This document shows, one piece after another, positions 34,482-42,952 of a stretch of 64,000 nt of DNA. Location: the NCBI RefSeq assembly GCF_000024785.1, contig NC_013441.1:4836001-4900000 (forward strand), in the 5' to 3' direction. Within the stretch, counting starts at the first letter, position 1, and each line of letters begins with the position of its first letter. Below the pieces are notes generated by a model that saw nothing but the letters and a program-made list of their open reading frames with translations, was not told the origin of the DNA and searched no databases. This DNA is from Gordonia bronchialis DSM 43247 (GTDB taxonomy: Bacteria; Actinomycetota; Actinomycetes; Mycobacteriales; Mycobacteriaceae). The position numbers and the translations under genes are program-made.

Positions 34482-35572
34482 TAGTGTTCTGAGTCATTAA
34501 TTCGTGTGCAGTAGTGGGCGATGGAGTCGAGGATCTGGTCAGCGGTCTTGACCCACACGTAGGGGCGGGGGTTGTCGTTCCAGGTCTCGATCCATGCTCT
34601 GATGTCGGCGTTGAGCGCTCTCACGGTGCGGTGGGTGGAGCGTTGGAGCTTCTTGGTGGTCAGTTCGGCGAACCAGCGTTCGACGAGGTTCATCCAGGAT
34701 GAGCTCGTCGGGGTGAAGTGGACAACGAATCGTGGGTGCGAGGTCAGCCATCGTTTGACCGCGGGCGTCTTGTGGGTAGAGGCGTTGTCCATGACCAGGT
34801 GGACGTCGAGCTCGTCGGGCACCTCGGCGTCGATCTTGCGGAGGAATCCGATGAATTCCGTTGCGCGGTGCCGTGAGTGAAGCGAACCGATGACTTTGCC
34901 CGACGCGATGTCCAACGCCGCGTACAGGCTGGAGGTGCCGTTGCGCACGTAGTCGTGGCTGGCCCGTTGCGGGGTGCCCGGGAGCATGGGAAAGATCGGC
35001 TGGGTGCGATCGAGCGCTTGGATCTGGGTCTTCTCGTCAACGCAGAGCACCAGGGCACGTTCGGGTGGGTTCATGTAGAGCCCGACGACGTCGCGGACCT
35101 TCTCGGTGAACATGGGATCTTTCGACAGCTTCCACGAATCCTGTTTGTGTGGAGCCAATCCGAACGCCCGCCACACACGCGAAACAGTTGACTGCGACAT
35201 GTCGAGATGCTCAGCCATCAACCGAGTCGACCAGTGTGTCGCATTCTTCGGAGTGGTCTCGAGAGTCGCGGTGATCAGGTCTTTGATCTGCTCGTCGTCG
35301 ACGGTTCGAGGTCGCCCGGGCCGGGGTTCGTCGAGCAACCCCTCGCAGCGGTGCTCGACGAACCGGCCTCGCCATCGCCGCACGGTACCTCGGTTGAGGC
35401 CGAGTCGTTGTGCCACTTCGGTATTCGAACCGCCATCAGCGGCGGCGAGAACGATTCGTGAGCGCATCGCCAAACCCGAGGCCGTCGTTCGCCGACGCGC
35501 CCACCCTTCGAGCTCACGGCGCTCGTCATCGGTCAGAACAATATCCACTGCTCGCGGACCCCGGGTTGCCAT
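34481..35572 (-). CDS. IS630-family transposase
   Basis: 363 residues. N-terminal double helix-turn-helix (EVAQRLGLNRGTVRRWRGRF near 50-70, and MAEHLDMSQSTVSRVWRAFG near 120-140). The DDE catalytic core follows, with the first Asp in LCVDEKTQIQA, the second in LVMDNASTHKT, and the Glu in SSSWMNLVERWF. All three catalytic residues are present, so the enzyme should be functional. The coding frame runs through the terminal repeat (…INDSEH) to the last base of the element. The stop codon TAG is completed by the target-site TA plus the flanking G. The start ATG follows AGGGA. Confidence 0.95.
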   Translation of the reverse strand: MATRGPRAVDIVLTDDERRELEGWARRRTTASGLAMRSRIVLAAADGGSNTEVAQRLGLNRGTVRRWRGRFVEHRCEGLLDEPRPGRPRTVDDEQIKDLITATLETTPKNATHWSTRLMAEHLDMSQSTVSRVWRAFGLAPHKQDSWKLSKDPMFTEKVRDVVGLYMNPPERALVLCVDEKTQIQALDRTQPIFPMLPGTPQRASHDYVRNGTSSLYAALDIASGKVIGSLHSRHRATEFIGFLRKIDAEVPDELDVHLVMDNASTHKTPAVKRWLTSHPRFVVHFTPTSSSWMNLVERWFAELTTKKLQRSTHRTVRALNADIRAWIETWNDNPRPYVWVKTADQILDSIAHYCTRINDSEH

Positions 35573-35615
35573 TCCCTAGCCTAACAACCGAACGGAAATT
35601 AATGACTCAGAACAC
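34484..35615 (-). mobile_element. Complete IS630-family insertion sequence
   Basis: 1132 bp bounded by perfect 19-bp terminal inverted repeats, GTGTTCTGAGTCATTAATT at 34484-34502 and its complement at 35597-35615. It is flanked by a duplicated TA (34482-34483 and 35616-35617) inside a CTAG context, the insertion specificity known for IS630. It carries one intact transposase gene. Both ends and the gene are undamaged, so the insertion looks recent and the element potentially active. It interrupts PE-PPE paralogue 2 at the codon of the catalytic serine. Confidence 0.95.
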
Positions 35616-35617
35616 TA

Positions 35618-36120
35618 GTAACCGTTGATCACGATCTTCTGATTCGCATTCCCGGAATCGTTGGCCGCTTCGGCTGCCGCCACACCCTTCTGAGTGCCCT
35701 CGTACGCGGACTCGTTGAACGTGCCCGTTCCGGCGAGATAGATCGGGAAGTCACCGATGGTGAAACCGAACGCGGCCGGGTAGTCGACGACCTTCACCGG
35801 CGGCGCACTCGATGGTGGGTCCCCGAACATGCCGATCCCGCGGGTCCGGTTGAGCTGGTCCTCGCCGTCGTAGTCGGTGGTTCCCGGAATGAGAATGATG
35901 ACGTCGCCTCGCTCCGCATTCAGCAAGGACGTCCCGTCGTCGTTCTTCATCCACTCCGGCTGCCGCACCTGGGTCGGCTTCGACTGGTCGATGGTCGCCG
36001 GCGGATTGATGTCCGGGAAGACGATCGGCCCGATCTGCAGGCCGGCGCGTTGGCGCCGGGGCTGAGGAACAGGGCGCCCGCCGTCATCACGACAGCAAGT
36101 AACCAGAGTTGTCGACGCAC
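35618..36120 (-). pseudogene. PE-PPE-domain hydrolase paralogue 2, N-terminal fragment
   Basis: From GTG 36120 (ribosome site GGAAGGA) the first frame gives the signal peptide VRRQLWLLAVVMTAGALFLS and PGANA. The mature part (AGLQIGPIVFPDINPPATID, then VIILIPGTTDYDGED and VKVVDYPAAFGFTIG) is one frame away, as in paralogue 1. Re-reading one G at about 36040-36050 restores PGANA-AGLQIG with an ideal AxA cleavage site. The fragment ends VINGY at the IS boundary. Joined across the element, the next codon is TAG where paralogue 1 has the nucleophile serine. The gene is therefore broken three ways. Confidence 0.85.
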
Positions 36121-36281
36121 AATGAATCCTTCCGCCCCACAGCACAACTCGACGCTGCCGGTTATCCGAGCCGGCCGGCGTCGATGCTCGCGCGAAGTGT
36201 ATACGCCCACGGGTGTCACGATGTGCGATACGCACGACACGACCGCCCGCCACCTGGGCTTTTATCGAGGGATTCGTACGA

Positions 36282-37829
36282 TCAGGTGATCGTATAGGTA
36301 CGACCGTCCAGCCCGGTGGCCCCGTCCGGCGCGGGTGATGCGTTGTCTTCGATCTGGGCGTGCCCGGCCTTGTCGATGGCCCGACACTCGACGTCGTGGT
36401 CCCCGGTGGTCGCCTGCCACGCAAACTTCCATTGCCGCCACGTGTCGTCGCTGTAGGCGGTGGCCAGCTCGGCCGGCTGCCACGGCCCCTTGTCGATCCG
36501 CACTTCCACGCGCTCGACGCCGGTGTGCTGGGCCCACGCGGTGCCCGCGATCACCACCTCGCCTGCCGGGTGCTTGGAGTTGCCCGTCGGCCGGTCGATT
36601 CGCGACGCCAGCTTGATGGGTCCCAGCGCCGACCATCCGCGGGTCGTCCAATAGGCAGTGGCCGAGCTGAACGTGGTCAGCTCCCAGTCGACGACCCACT
36701 TGGTGGCCGACACGTAGCCGTACAGTCCCGGCACCACTTGCCGTACCGGGTAGCCGTGTTCGAGCGGCAGCGGCTCGCCGTTCATCCCGATCACCAGCAG
36801 CGCGTCGCGGCCGTCGGTGATGGCCGAGACCGGGGTCCCACAGGTCCAGCCGTCCGAGCTGGTCGACAACAGCATGTCGGAGCCCGGGCGGACACCGGCG
36901 AGTTGGAGGATGTCGTTCATCGGAACTCCCAGCCAACGCGCGTTGCCGATGAGGTCGCCGCCGACCTCGTTCGACACGCAGGTGAGTGTCACCAGGCGTT
37001 CGGTCATCGGCATGGCCACGAGGTCGGCCCAGCTCAGCCGTACCTCTTTGTCCACCATGCCGTGGATGCGCAGCGACCAGTCGCCGGTCGTCAGCGTGGG
37101 GACCTGCAGAGCGGTGTCGATGCGGTAGAAGTCGCTGTTGTCGGTGACGAACGGGGTGGCACCGTTGACGCCGATGTCGGTGCCGGGCGGGATCGGCGGC
37201 GCGGGATCCTTCGGGATCGGGAGGACCAGGCCGGCACGGTCGGCGAGCGCGTTGGCGGTGCTGGCCAACAGCCGGCGCCCTACCGTCCCGACCACGGCGG
37301 CCGCGGCCACCACCCCGGCGGCGGTCAGCACGAACCGCCGGGAAACCAATGGGCCCGGCGATGTTTCGCGACCGACCCGGTGGTCGCCGAGCTGACCGAC
37401 GAGCACCCGCAACACGATCACGCCGACGACGCCCGCCATGATCGACGGCAGCGCGTAAGTCCAGGCCGAGTTCGGGCGCCCGAGCGCGGCGAGAGCGCCG
37501 ACGATGCCGAAGACCGCTATGACCACGGAGCCGATCGGCGGACGAAGCTTCTCCGCGACACCGCAGCCCGCCGCGAGCAGCGCGATGATCACGCCCATCC
37601 CGACAAACAACGCCGCCTTGTCGGAGGTCCCGAAGGTGCTGATCGCCCACTCGCGGACGCCGGCCGGCGAGTGGTCGACCACAGTTGAGCCCACCGCGAA
37701 ATACGGTGACGCATCCGGCGACACCGGGACGGCGGCGAGTTCGCCAACGGCGAGGGCGGCCCCGACGGACACCAGCCCGGACAGCGCGGCGAACGCCAGT
37801 CTCGCGTCACCCGCGTGCACGTTGGTCAT
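36282..37829 (-). CDS. Membrane-anchored molybdopterin oxidoreductase (sulfite oxidase family)
   Basis: 515 residues. Four or five N-terminal membrane helices (about 10-140) and another hydrophobic segment after a twin-Arg-like SRRFVLTAAG (about 165-190) precede the SUOX molybdopterin domain. The molybdenum-ligating cysteine lies in VTLTCVSNEVGGDLIGNARW (about 265-285). The C-terminal dimerisation domain carries the VEVRIDKGPWQPAEL and WRQWKFAWQATTGDHDVECR strands. The fold of the enzyme is sulfite-oxidase/YedY-like, but the physiological substrate is unknown. It is divergent from the KstR-boxed dehydrogenase. The ATG 37829 follows AAGAGG. Confidence 0.9.
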   Translation of the reverse strand: MTNVHAGDARLAFAALSGLVSVGAALAVGELAAVPVSPDASPYFAVGSTVVDHSPAGVREWAISTFGTSDKAALFVGMGVIIALLAAGCGVAEKLRPPIGSVVIAVFGIVGALAALGRPNSAWTYALPSIMAGVVGVIVLRVLVGQLGDHRVGRETSPGPLVSRRFVLTAAGVVAAAAVVGTVGRRLLASTANALADRAGLVLPIPKDPAPPIPPGTDIGVNGATPFVTDNSDFYRIDTALQVPTLTTGDWSLRIHGMVDKEVRLSWADLVAMPMTERLVTLTCVSNEVGGDLIGNARWLGVPMNDILQLAGVRPGSDMLLSTSSDGWTCGTPVSAITDGRDALLVIGMNGEPLPLEHGYPVRQVVPGLYGYVSATKWVVDWELTTFSSATAYWTTRGWSALGPIKLASRIDRPTGNSKHPAGEVVIAGTAWAQHTGVERVEVRIDKGPWQPAELATAYSDDTWRQWKFAWQATTGDHDVECRAIDKAGHAQIEDNASPAPDGATGLDGRTYTIT

Positions 37830-37979
37830 ACCTCTTGATACCCCCGAATCGGCGCAGGTTTACTCCGCCGGCGGTATCGCGTCGGGCATTCAGCCGACCC
37901 ACGCCGCACTCGTCACCCTCGGCGAGCGGCCGGTCCGTGCTCATGGCCATCGATGCCCGATCAAGGCCCCTGGCAAAGC

Positions 37980-37997
37980 ACTAGAACACGTTCTAGT
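37980..37997. promoter_or_regulatory. KstR-type operator
   Basis: ACTAGAACACGTTCTAGT is a perfect 8-2-8 palindrome whose central 14 bases (37982-37995) match the KstR consensus TNNAACNNGTTNNA at every fixed position. It lies eight bases upstream of the -10 box TATCGT (38005-38010), which precedes the ATG at 38017 by six bases, so repressor binding would block the -35 region. Confidence 0.8.
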
Positions 37998-38016
37998 TTC
38001 CGGCTATCGTGTGCCC

Positions 38017-39504
38017 ATGGCAGCTAGCACAGAAATCCCGGAGACCGTCGCCCTCTCGAGCGTGACCGAGTTCTCCGACGAGGTCGACGTCGTGGTGATC
38101 GGGTTCGGGATCGCGGGCGGATGTGCCGCCGCGGAGGCAGCCGCGCACGGCGCCAGAGTTCTGCTCCTCGAGCGGGCAGCAGCGGCCGGCGGTACCACGT
38201 CGATGGCGGGCGGCTTCTTCTATCTCGGCGGCGGCACCCCGGTACAGGTCGCCACCGGGCAGGAGGACAGCGCCGAGGAGATGGCCAAGTACCTCACGGC
38301 CGTGTCGGTGGACCCCGAGCTCGACAAGATCGAGGCGTACTGCACCGACAGCGTCGATCACTTCACCTGGCTGGAGAGCCTCGGCTTCGCCTTCGAGCGG
38401 AGTTTCTACCCCGAGAAGGCGGTGATCCAGCCCGGCACCGAAGGGCTGATGTACACCGGCAACGAGAAGGTGTGGCCGTTCAAGGACATGGCACACCCCG
38501 CCCCACGCGGCCACAAGGTCCCGGTCCCCGGGGACACCGGCGGCGCGTCACTCGTGATCGACCTGCTCGTCAAACGCCTGGCCGAACTCGGCGCCGAGGT
38601 TCGATATGACACCGGCGCACGCCAACTCGTCCTCGACGACGACGGTGCGGTGGCCGGGGTGGTCTGGAAGCGTCCCGGCGAGGAGGGGGTGATCAGGGCA
38701 CGTTCGGTGATCATCGCGGCCGGCGGATTCGTGATGAACCCGGACATGGTCGCCGCCAACACCCCGCACCTCGCCGAGAAGCCCTTCGTCCTCGGCAACA
38801 CCTACGACGACGGCCTCGGTCTCCGGATGGGTAAATCCGTTGGTGCAGAACTGAAGTACATGGACAAGGCGTTCATCACCGCGCCGATCTACCCACCGGC
38901 CTCGATGGTGACCGGCATCATCGTCAACCGCGACGGCGACCGCTTTGTCACCGAGGACTCCTACCACGCCCGCACGTCCGGTTTCGTGATGGAACAGCCC
39001 GACGCCGTCGCCTACCTGATCGTCGACGAATCGCACATGAACCCCGACCGCAACTACCTGGTGCCGCTCATCGACGGCTGGGAGACGGTCGAGGAGATGG
39101 AACGGGATCTCGGCATCCCGGAGGGCAAGCTCGTCGCAACACTCAAGCGCTACAACGAGAATGCCGCCAACGGCGAAGACCCCGACTTCCACAAGGCAGC
39201 CGAGTTCCTCGAGCCGCAGGACACCGGCCCCTGGGCGGCCTACAACCTGTCCCTCGGCAAGGCGATGTACGCCGGCTTCACCATGGGCGGCATGGCGACG
39301 TCGGTCGACGGCGAGGTCCTCGACGACGCCGGACGCGTGATCGAGGGCCTGTACGCGGCCGGGGCGTCGGCGTCGAACATCGCCCAGGACTGCAAGGGCT
39401 ATTGCAGCGGAACGCAACTCGGCGAAGGGTCGTACTTCGGGCGGCGGGCCGGCAGGCACGCGGCCGCACGGGCGGGCAGCCCCACTGCTGCGCGAGCCCA
39501 CTGA
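38017..39504 (+). CDS. FAD-dependent oxidoreductase, fumarate-reductase/3-ketosteroid dehydrogenase family
   Basis: 495 residues. The FAD-binding Rossmann motif VIGFGIAGGCAAAEAAAHGA is near 28-47, with GGTTSMAGGFFYLGGG near 62-77 and the second FAD contact AAGASASNIAQDCKGYCSGTQ near 450-470. The middle domain is of the fumarate-reductase flavoprotein type, shared with 3-ketosteroid-delta-1-dehydrogenases. The exact KstD active-site tyrosines cannot be assigned by eye. The perfect KstR operator upstream strongly suggests a role in steroid or cholesterol catabolism. The start is fixed by a -10 box six bases before the ATG. It is convergent with the copper ATPase gene, seven bases apart. Confidence 0.88.
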   Translation: MAASTEIPETVALSSVTEFSDEVDVVVIGFGIAGGCAAAEAAAHGARVLLLERAAAAGGTTSMAGGFFYLGGGTPVQVATGQEDSAEEMAKYLTAVSVDPELDKIEAYCTDSVDHFTWLESLGFAFERSFYPEKAVIQPGTEGLMYTGNEKVWPFKDMAHPAPRGHKVPVPGDTGGASLVIDLLVKRLAELGAEVRYDTGARQLVLDDDGAVAGVVWKRPGEEGVIRARSVIIAAGGFVMNPDMVAANTPHLAEKPFVLGNTYDDGLGLRMGKSVGAELKYMDKAFITAPIYPPASMVTGIIVNRDGDRFVTEDSYHARTSGFVMEQPDAVAYLIVDESHMNPDRNYLVPLIDGWETVEEMERDLGIPEGKLVATLKRYNENAANGEDPDFHKAAEFLEPQDTGPWAAYNLSLGKAMYAGFTMGGMATSVDGEVLDDAGRVIEGLYAAGASASNIAQDCKGYCSGTQLGEGSYFGRRAGRHAAARAGSPTAARAH

Positions 39505-39511
39505 CGCGCGG

Positions 39512-41764
39512 CTACCTGTTCGGCGCAAACCTCCGCAGTCGCAGGCTGTTGCCGACGACGAACACCGACGACAACGCCATCGCCGCACCGGCGATCATCG
39601 GGTTGAGCAAGCCGGCCGCGGCCAGCGGGATGGCCGCGACGTTGTAGCCGAAGGCCCAGAAGAGATTTCCCTTGATGGTGCCCAGGGTGCGGCGTGCCAG
39701 CCGGATCGCGTCGCCCACCACCCGCAGGTCGCCGCTCACCACCGTGAGGTCACTGGCCGCGATGGCGACGTCGGTGCCGGTTCCCATCGCGAGGCCGAGG
39801 TCGGCCTGCGCGAGAGCGGCGGCGTCGTTGATGCCGTCGCCGACCATCGCGACCGAATGACCCTGTGATTGCAGTTCTTTGATCACGCCGAGCTTGCCCT
39901 CGGGGGACACTCCGGCGGTCACGTCGTCGATCCCGACCTGTTGGGCCGCGTGCCGCGCGGCACCCTCGTTGTCCCCGGTGAGCAGCATCGGCGTCAGCCC
40001 GAGACGGCGGAACTCGACGATCGCAGCAGCCGACGACGCTTTCACCCGATCTTCAACGACGATGGCGCCCAACGGCTTTCCATCGGCGGACACGACAACC
40101 ACGGTACCCCCGCGCCGCTGCGCGCGATCCACTACCTCCGCCAGATCTGCGTCGAGAGCGCCCGGTGCACGATCCGGCGCGGTCACCACGATCTCACGGC
40201 CGTTGACGCGACCCGACACCCCAACACCCTGCGTTGACGTGAAGTTCTCGACGGCAGGTACCGGAACATCTTGCGCAGCAGTGACAATCGCGGCGGCGAT
40301 CGGGTGTTCGGACGCGGATTCGACGGCGGCAGCCGCGATCAGCACCTCGGTCTCGTCGTGACCGTCGGCGGAGATGATCTCCGACACGGTCATATCGCCG
40401 GTGGTCACCGTGCCGGTCTTGTCCAGCACGATCACGTCGACGCGGCGCGTCGACTCCAGCACCTCGGGTCCCTTCAGCAGAATGCCCAGTTGCGCACCGC
40501 GACCCGTACCCACCATCAGGGCAGTGGGCGTGGCCAGACCGAGCGCACAGGGACATGCGATGATCAGCACGGCCACCGCGGCCGTGAACGCGAACGTCAC
40601 GTCGCCACCACTCATTCCGGCCTGCGCCGCGACGCCCATCCAGAAGCCGAGGGTGGCAACCGAAATCGCGATCACCACGGGAACGAAGACGGCAGAGATC
40701 CGGTCAGCGAGGCGTTGGGCGTCGGCCTTGCCCTCCTGCGCAGCGGTGACCATCGCGGCCATCTGTGCCAGGGCGGTGTCGGCGCCGACCGCGGTGGCGC
40801 GCACGACGAGTCGGCCGCTGGTGTTGACCGTGGCACCCACCACGTCGTCGCCCACGGTGACCTCGGCCGGCACGGATTCGCCGGTCACCATCGACGCGTC
40901 GACGGCCGACGCTCCGTCGATCACCATGCCGTCGGTGGCGATCTTCTCGCCCGGGCGGACGACGAATTCATCGCCGACGGCCAACTGGCCGATGGGGATT
41001 CGCGACTCCCGGCCGTCGCGGCGAACCGACACCTCCTTGGCGCCGAGGTCCATCAGCGCGCGCAGCGCGTCCCCGGCGCGGCGTTTGGATCGCTTCTCGA
41101 AATAGCGCCCGGCAAGCAGGAATGTGGTGACCCCGGCCGCGGCCTCCAGGTAGATGTGCGACGACCCGTCGGCGCGTTGCGGTAGGAAGTCGAATCCGTG
41201 TGTGAGACCGGGGGTTCCGGCGGTTCCGAGGAACAGCGCATACAGCGACCAGCCGAAGGCGGCCAGGGTGCCGATGGACACCAGCGTGTCCATCGTGGTG
41301 GCGCCGTGACGCAGGTTGATCCACGCCGCGCGGTGGAACGGGTAGGCACCCCACACGACGACCGGCGCCGCGAGGGTCAGAGAAAGCCATTGCCAGTAGG
41401 TGAATTGCAGCGCCGGGATCATCGCCAGCGCGATCACCGGGATGGAGAGCACCGCGGACACGATGAGCCGCTGGCGCAGTGCATCGAGTTCGGCATCCGG
41501 GCGTTGACCGTGGTCGTCGACGGGCGGGGACACGGCGCGCGGGTCGTCAACGGGCGCGGCGTCGTATCCGGCGGCCCGGACCACGTCGATGAGTTCGTCG
41601 GTCCCGACACCGTCGGGGACCTGGACGTGCGCGCGTTCGGTGGCGTAGTTGACCGATGCGGTGACTCCGTCGATCTTGTTGAGTTTGCGTTCTATCCGGT
41701 TCGCGCAGGATGCGCACGTCATGCCGTCGATGTCGAGATCGATCGCGAGGGACTCGGTGCTCAT
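39512..41764 (-). CDS. Copper-translocating P1B-type ATPase
   Basis: 750 residues. The N-terminal heavy-metal-associated domain has GMTCASC (about 14-20). Eight membrane helices follow, with the ion-path motif [14 protein letters not shown] in the sixth. The phosphorylation site lies in [11 protein letters not shown], the nucleotide-domain SEHPIAAA motif is present, and the hinge reads [12 protein letters not shown]. The CPC plus GMTCASC pattern marks Cu(I) exporters (CopA/CtpV type). It lies last in an operon of csoR, copZ, a short membrane peptide and the ATPase, and its start overlaps the peptide stop by four bases. Expression should be derepressed by copper through CsoR. Confidence 0.95.
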   Translation of the reverse strand: MSTESLAIDLDIDGMTCASCANRIERKLNKIDGVTASVNYATERAHVQVPDGVGTDELIDVVRAAGYDAAPVDDPRAVSPPVDDHGQRPDAELDALRQRLIVSAVLSIPVIALAMIPALQFTYWQWLSLTLAAPVVVWGAYPFHRAAWINLRHGATTMDTLVSIGTLAAFGWSLYALFLGTAGTPGLTHGFDFLPQRADGSSHIYLEAAAGVTTFLLAGRYFEKRSKRRAGDALRALMDLGAKEVSVRRDGRESRIPIGQLAVGDEFVVRPGEKIATDGMVIDGASAVDASMVTGESVPAEVTVGDDVVGATVNTSGRLVVRATAVGADTALAQMAAMVTAAQEGKADAQRLADRISAVFVPVVIAISVATLGFWMGVAAQAGMSGGDVTFAFTAAVAVLIIACPCALGLATPTALMVGTGRGAQLGILLKGPEVLESTRRVDVIVLDKTGTVTTGDMTVSEIISADGHDETEVLIAAAAVESASEHPIAAAIVTAAQDVPVPAVENFTSTQGVGVSGRVNGREIVVTAPDRAPGALDADLAEVVDRAQRRGGTVVVVSADGKPLGAIVVEDRVKASSAAAIVEFRRLGLTPMLLTGDNEGAARHAAQQVGIDDVTAGVSPEGKLGVIKELQSQGHSVAMVGDGINDAAALAQADLGLAMGTGTDVAIAASDLTVVSGDLRVVGDAIRLARRTLGTIKGNLFWAFGYNVAAIPLAAAGLLNPMIAGAAMALSSVFVVGNSLRLRRFAPNR

Positions 41765-41949
41765 GACGGCTCCTTCCCCGTGTCGGGATCGTGCTGATGC
41801 CCTCCGGTGGGCCCGGTATCACCGACGGTGTGCGAATTTCCGTGCGCCGGAGCGGTATCCACTTCCGGCCCCCACGCGTATCCGATACCGAAAGCGATCG
41901 CGCACACCACGATGAGCGCTCCGAGATAGGCCGTGACCTTCATCGCCAT
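41761..41949 (-). CDS. Short His-rich membrane peptide of the copper operon
   Basis: 62 residues (60 if the ATG at 41943 is used). One membrane helix ([23 protein letters not shown]) is followed by an outward-facing tail with histidines ([12 protein letters not shown] and [10 protein letters not shown]). No family recognised. It sits between copZ (four bases upstream) and the ATPase, whose start it overlaps by four bases, so it is certainly translated with them. A metal-binding donor or accessory of the ATPase is a plausible inference from the His-rich tail and position. Confidence 0.75.
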   Translation of the reverse strand: MAMKVTAYLGALIVVCAIAFGIGYAWGPEVDTAPAHGNSHTVGDTGPTGGHQHDPDTGKEPS

Positions 41950-41953
41950 CGAC

Positions 41954-42166
41954 TCACGTCAGCTGATAGCCGGCCTCGGCCACCGCCGCGGCGATCTGCG
42001 AGCGGTCGATCTCGCGATCACTGGTGACCCGCACGGCACCGGTGTCGAGGGTCACGTCCACCCCGGTGACGCCCGGGATCTCGCCGATCTCCTCACGCAC
42101 CGAGGCGACGCAGTGGCCGCAGGTCATGCCCGTGACGGTGTAGTCGGTGGTTGTCTGAGTTGCCAT
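41954..42166 (-). CDS. copZ: Copper chaperone, heavy-metal-associated domain protein
   Basis: 70 residues, a single ferredoxin-like HMA domain with the Cu(I) site GMTCGHC at residues 13-19. It would carry Cu(I) in the cytoplasm and hand it to the N-terminal domain of the ATPase or to the CsoR sensor. The histidine within the CxxC (CGHC) is common in actinobacterial CopZ. It is second in the csoR-copZ-peptide-ATPase operon, 45 bases after csoR, with a GGAGACC ribosome site. Confidence 0.92.
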   Translation of the reverse strand: MATQTTTDYTVTGMTCGHCVASVREEIGEIPGVTGVDVTLDTGAVRVTSDREIDRSQIAAAVAEAGYQLT

Positions 42167-42211
42167 GTCTGTTGGTCTCCTCGGTTGAAAGTGGTGGTGA
42201 GTGTTGGGATG

Positions 42212-42508
42212 TCAGGACTTGACCAACCGCTCGATGGCGGCCATCGCCTCGTCGATCTTTTCCTGACCGGCAGTGTCACTCTCCTGCGCGGCGTGCATCA
42301 CGCAGTGGCTCATGTGCTCCTCGAGCAGCCCGAGACTCACCGCCTGCAGCGCCTTGGTCATCGCCGACACCTGCGTCAGGATGTCGATGCAGTAGGCCTC
42401 CTCCTCGACCATCCGCTGCAGTCCGCGCGCCTGCCCCTCGATGCGGCGCAGGCGACGCAGATAGTCGTCTTTGCGCCCGATGTACCCGTGCTGTTGCTTC
42501 TCGTCCAT
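42212..42508 (-). CDS. csoR: Copper-sensing repressor, CsoR family
   Basis: 98 residues, all-alpha DUF156/CsoR fold. The Cu(I) ligands have the canonical Cys-His-Cys spacing: Cys40 (AYCIDIL), His65 and Cys69 (EEHMSHCVM), the same 25- and 4-residue gaps as in M. tuberculosis CsoR. Apo-protein represses the operon and Cu(I) binding releases it. Operator-like ATACC-N7-GGTAT lies 11 bases upstream of the start, which suggests autoregulation of the whole copper operon. Ribosome site AGGAGCG. Confidence 0.93.
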   Translation of the reverse strand: MDEKQQHGYIGRKDDYLRRLRRIEGQARGLQRMVEEEAYCIDILTQVSAMTKALQAVSLGLLEEHMSHCVMHAAQESDTAGQEKIDEAMAAIERLVKS

Positions 42509-42518
42509 GATCGCTCCT

Positions 42519-42535
42519 ATACCCCCTGGCGGTAT
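42519..42535. promoter_or_regulatory. CsoR-type operator of the copper operon
   Basis: ATACC (42519-42523), seven bases, GGTAT (42531-42535), an inverted repeat in the style of CsoR/RicR sites. TACCGGTA at 42540-42547 and CCCCTAGGGTATG around 42575-42587 follow within 50 bases and may be further half-sites. Confidence 0.6.
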
Positions 42536-42600
42536 CTCCTACCGGTATACCACCGATTCCCATAGAACACTGCCCCCCTAGGGTATGTGGACCCGCGGAG

Positions 42601-42906
42601 CCATCCCCCTGGCCGAACGCGCACCCATCCTGCTGACCGGACGCGCACCTCATACCTGCCGACCGGACGCGCACCTTATACCTGCTGGTTGAGCCGCGAC
42701 GGGTGAACGTAGTGAGTTCGACGCGTGTCGAAACCATCAGTGAGACAACGGTATCCGCAACCACCACCGCACACGCTGGTCGCGGACGTTCATGTCTCGC
42801 GTGTGGTTTCGACGCGGCTCGGCTCGCTTCGCTCGCCGTGCCGGCTCAACCAGCAGAAGTGAAGACCCGGCTCAACCAGCAGAAGTGAAGACCCGACTCA
42901 ACCAGC
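42601..42906. repeat. Intergenic repeat family A, largest composite copy
   Basis: This fills most of the 444-bp gap between csoR and the next gene, where no coding sequence is seen. It has ~26-bp degenerate units with GGACGCGCACC (about 42611-42690). A direct family A unit follows (CTGCTGGTTGAGCCGCGACG to GTGTCGAAACC, 42682-42735), then an inverted copy (GTGGTTTCGACGCGG to GGCTCAACCAGCAG, 42803-42856). Two exact 26-bp tandem units starting CCGGCTCAACCAGCAGAAG come last (42841-42866, 42867-42892), with a partial third. Confidence 0.85.
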
Positions 42907-42952
42907 GGGGACGCGGAGAACCAGCTCACCCATTGAGGGAGGCATAACCCCG

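Noticed and set aside
36277..36294. Palindrome TACGATCA-GG-TGATCGTA as a terminator of the molybdo-oxidoreductase gene
   Set aside because: It overlaps the stop codon and has no U-tract. It may be structured, but termination is not supported.
42511..42600. A small gene between csoR and the family A block
   Set aside because: No frame longer than about 20 codons with a ribosome site; the region is better explained by copper operators.
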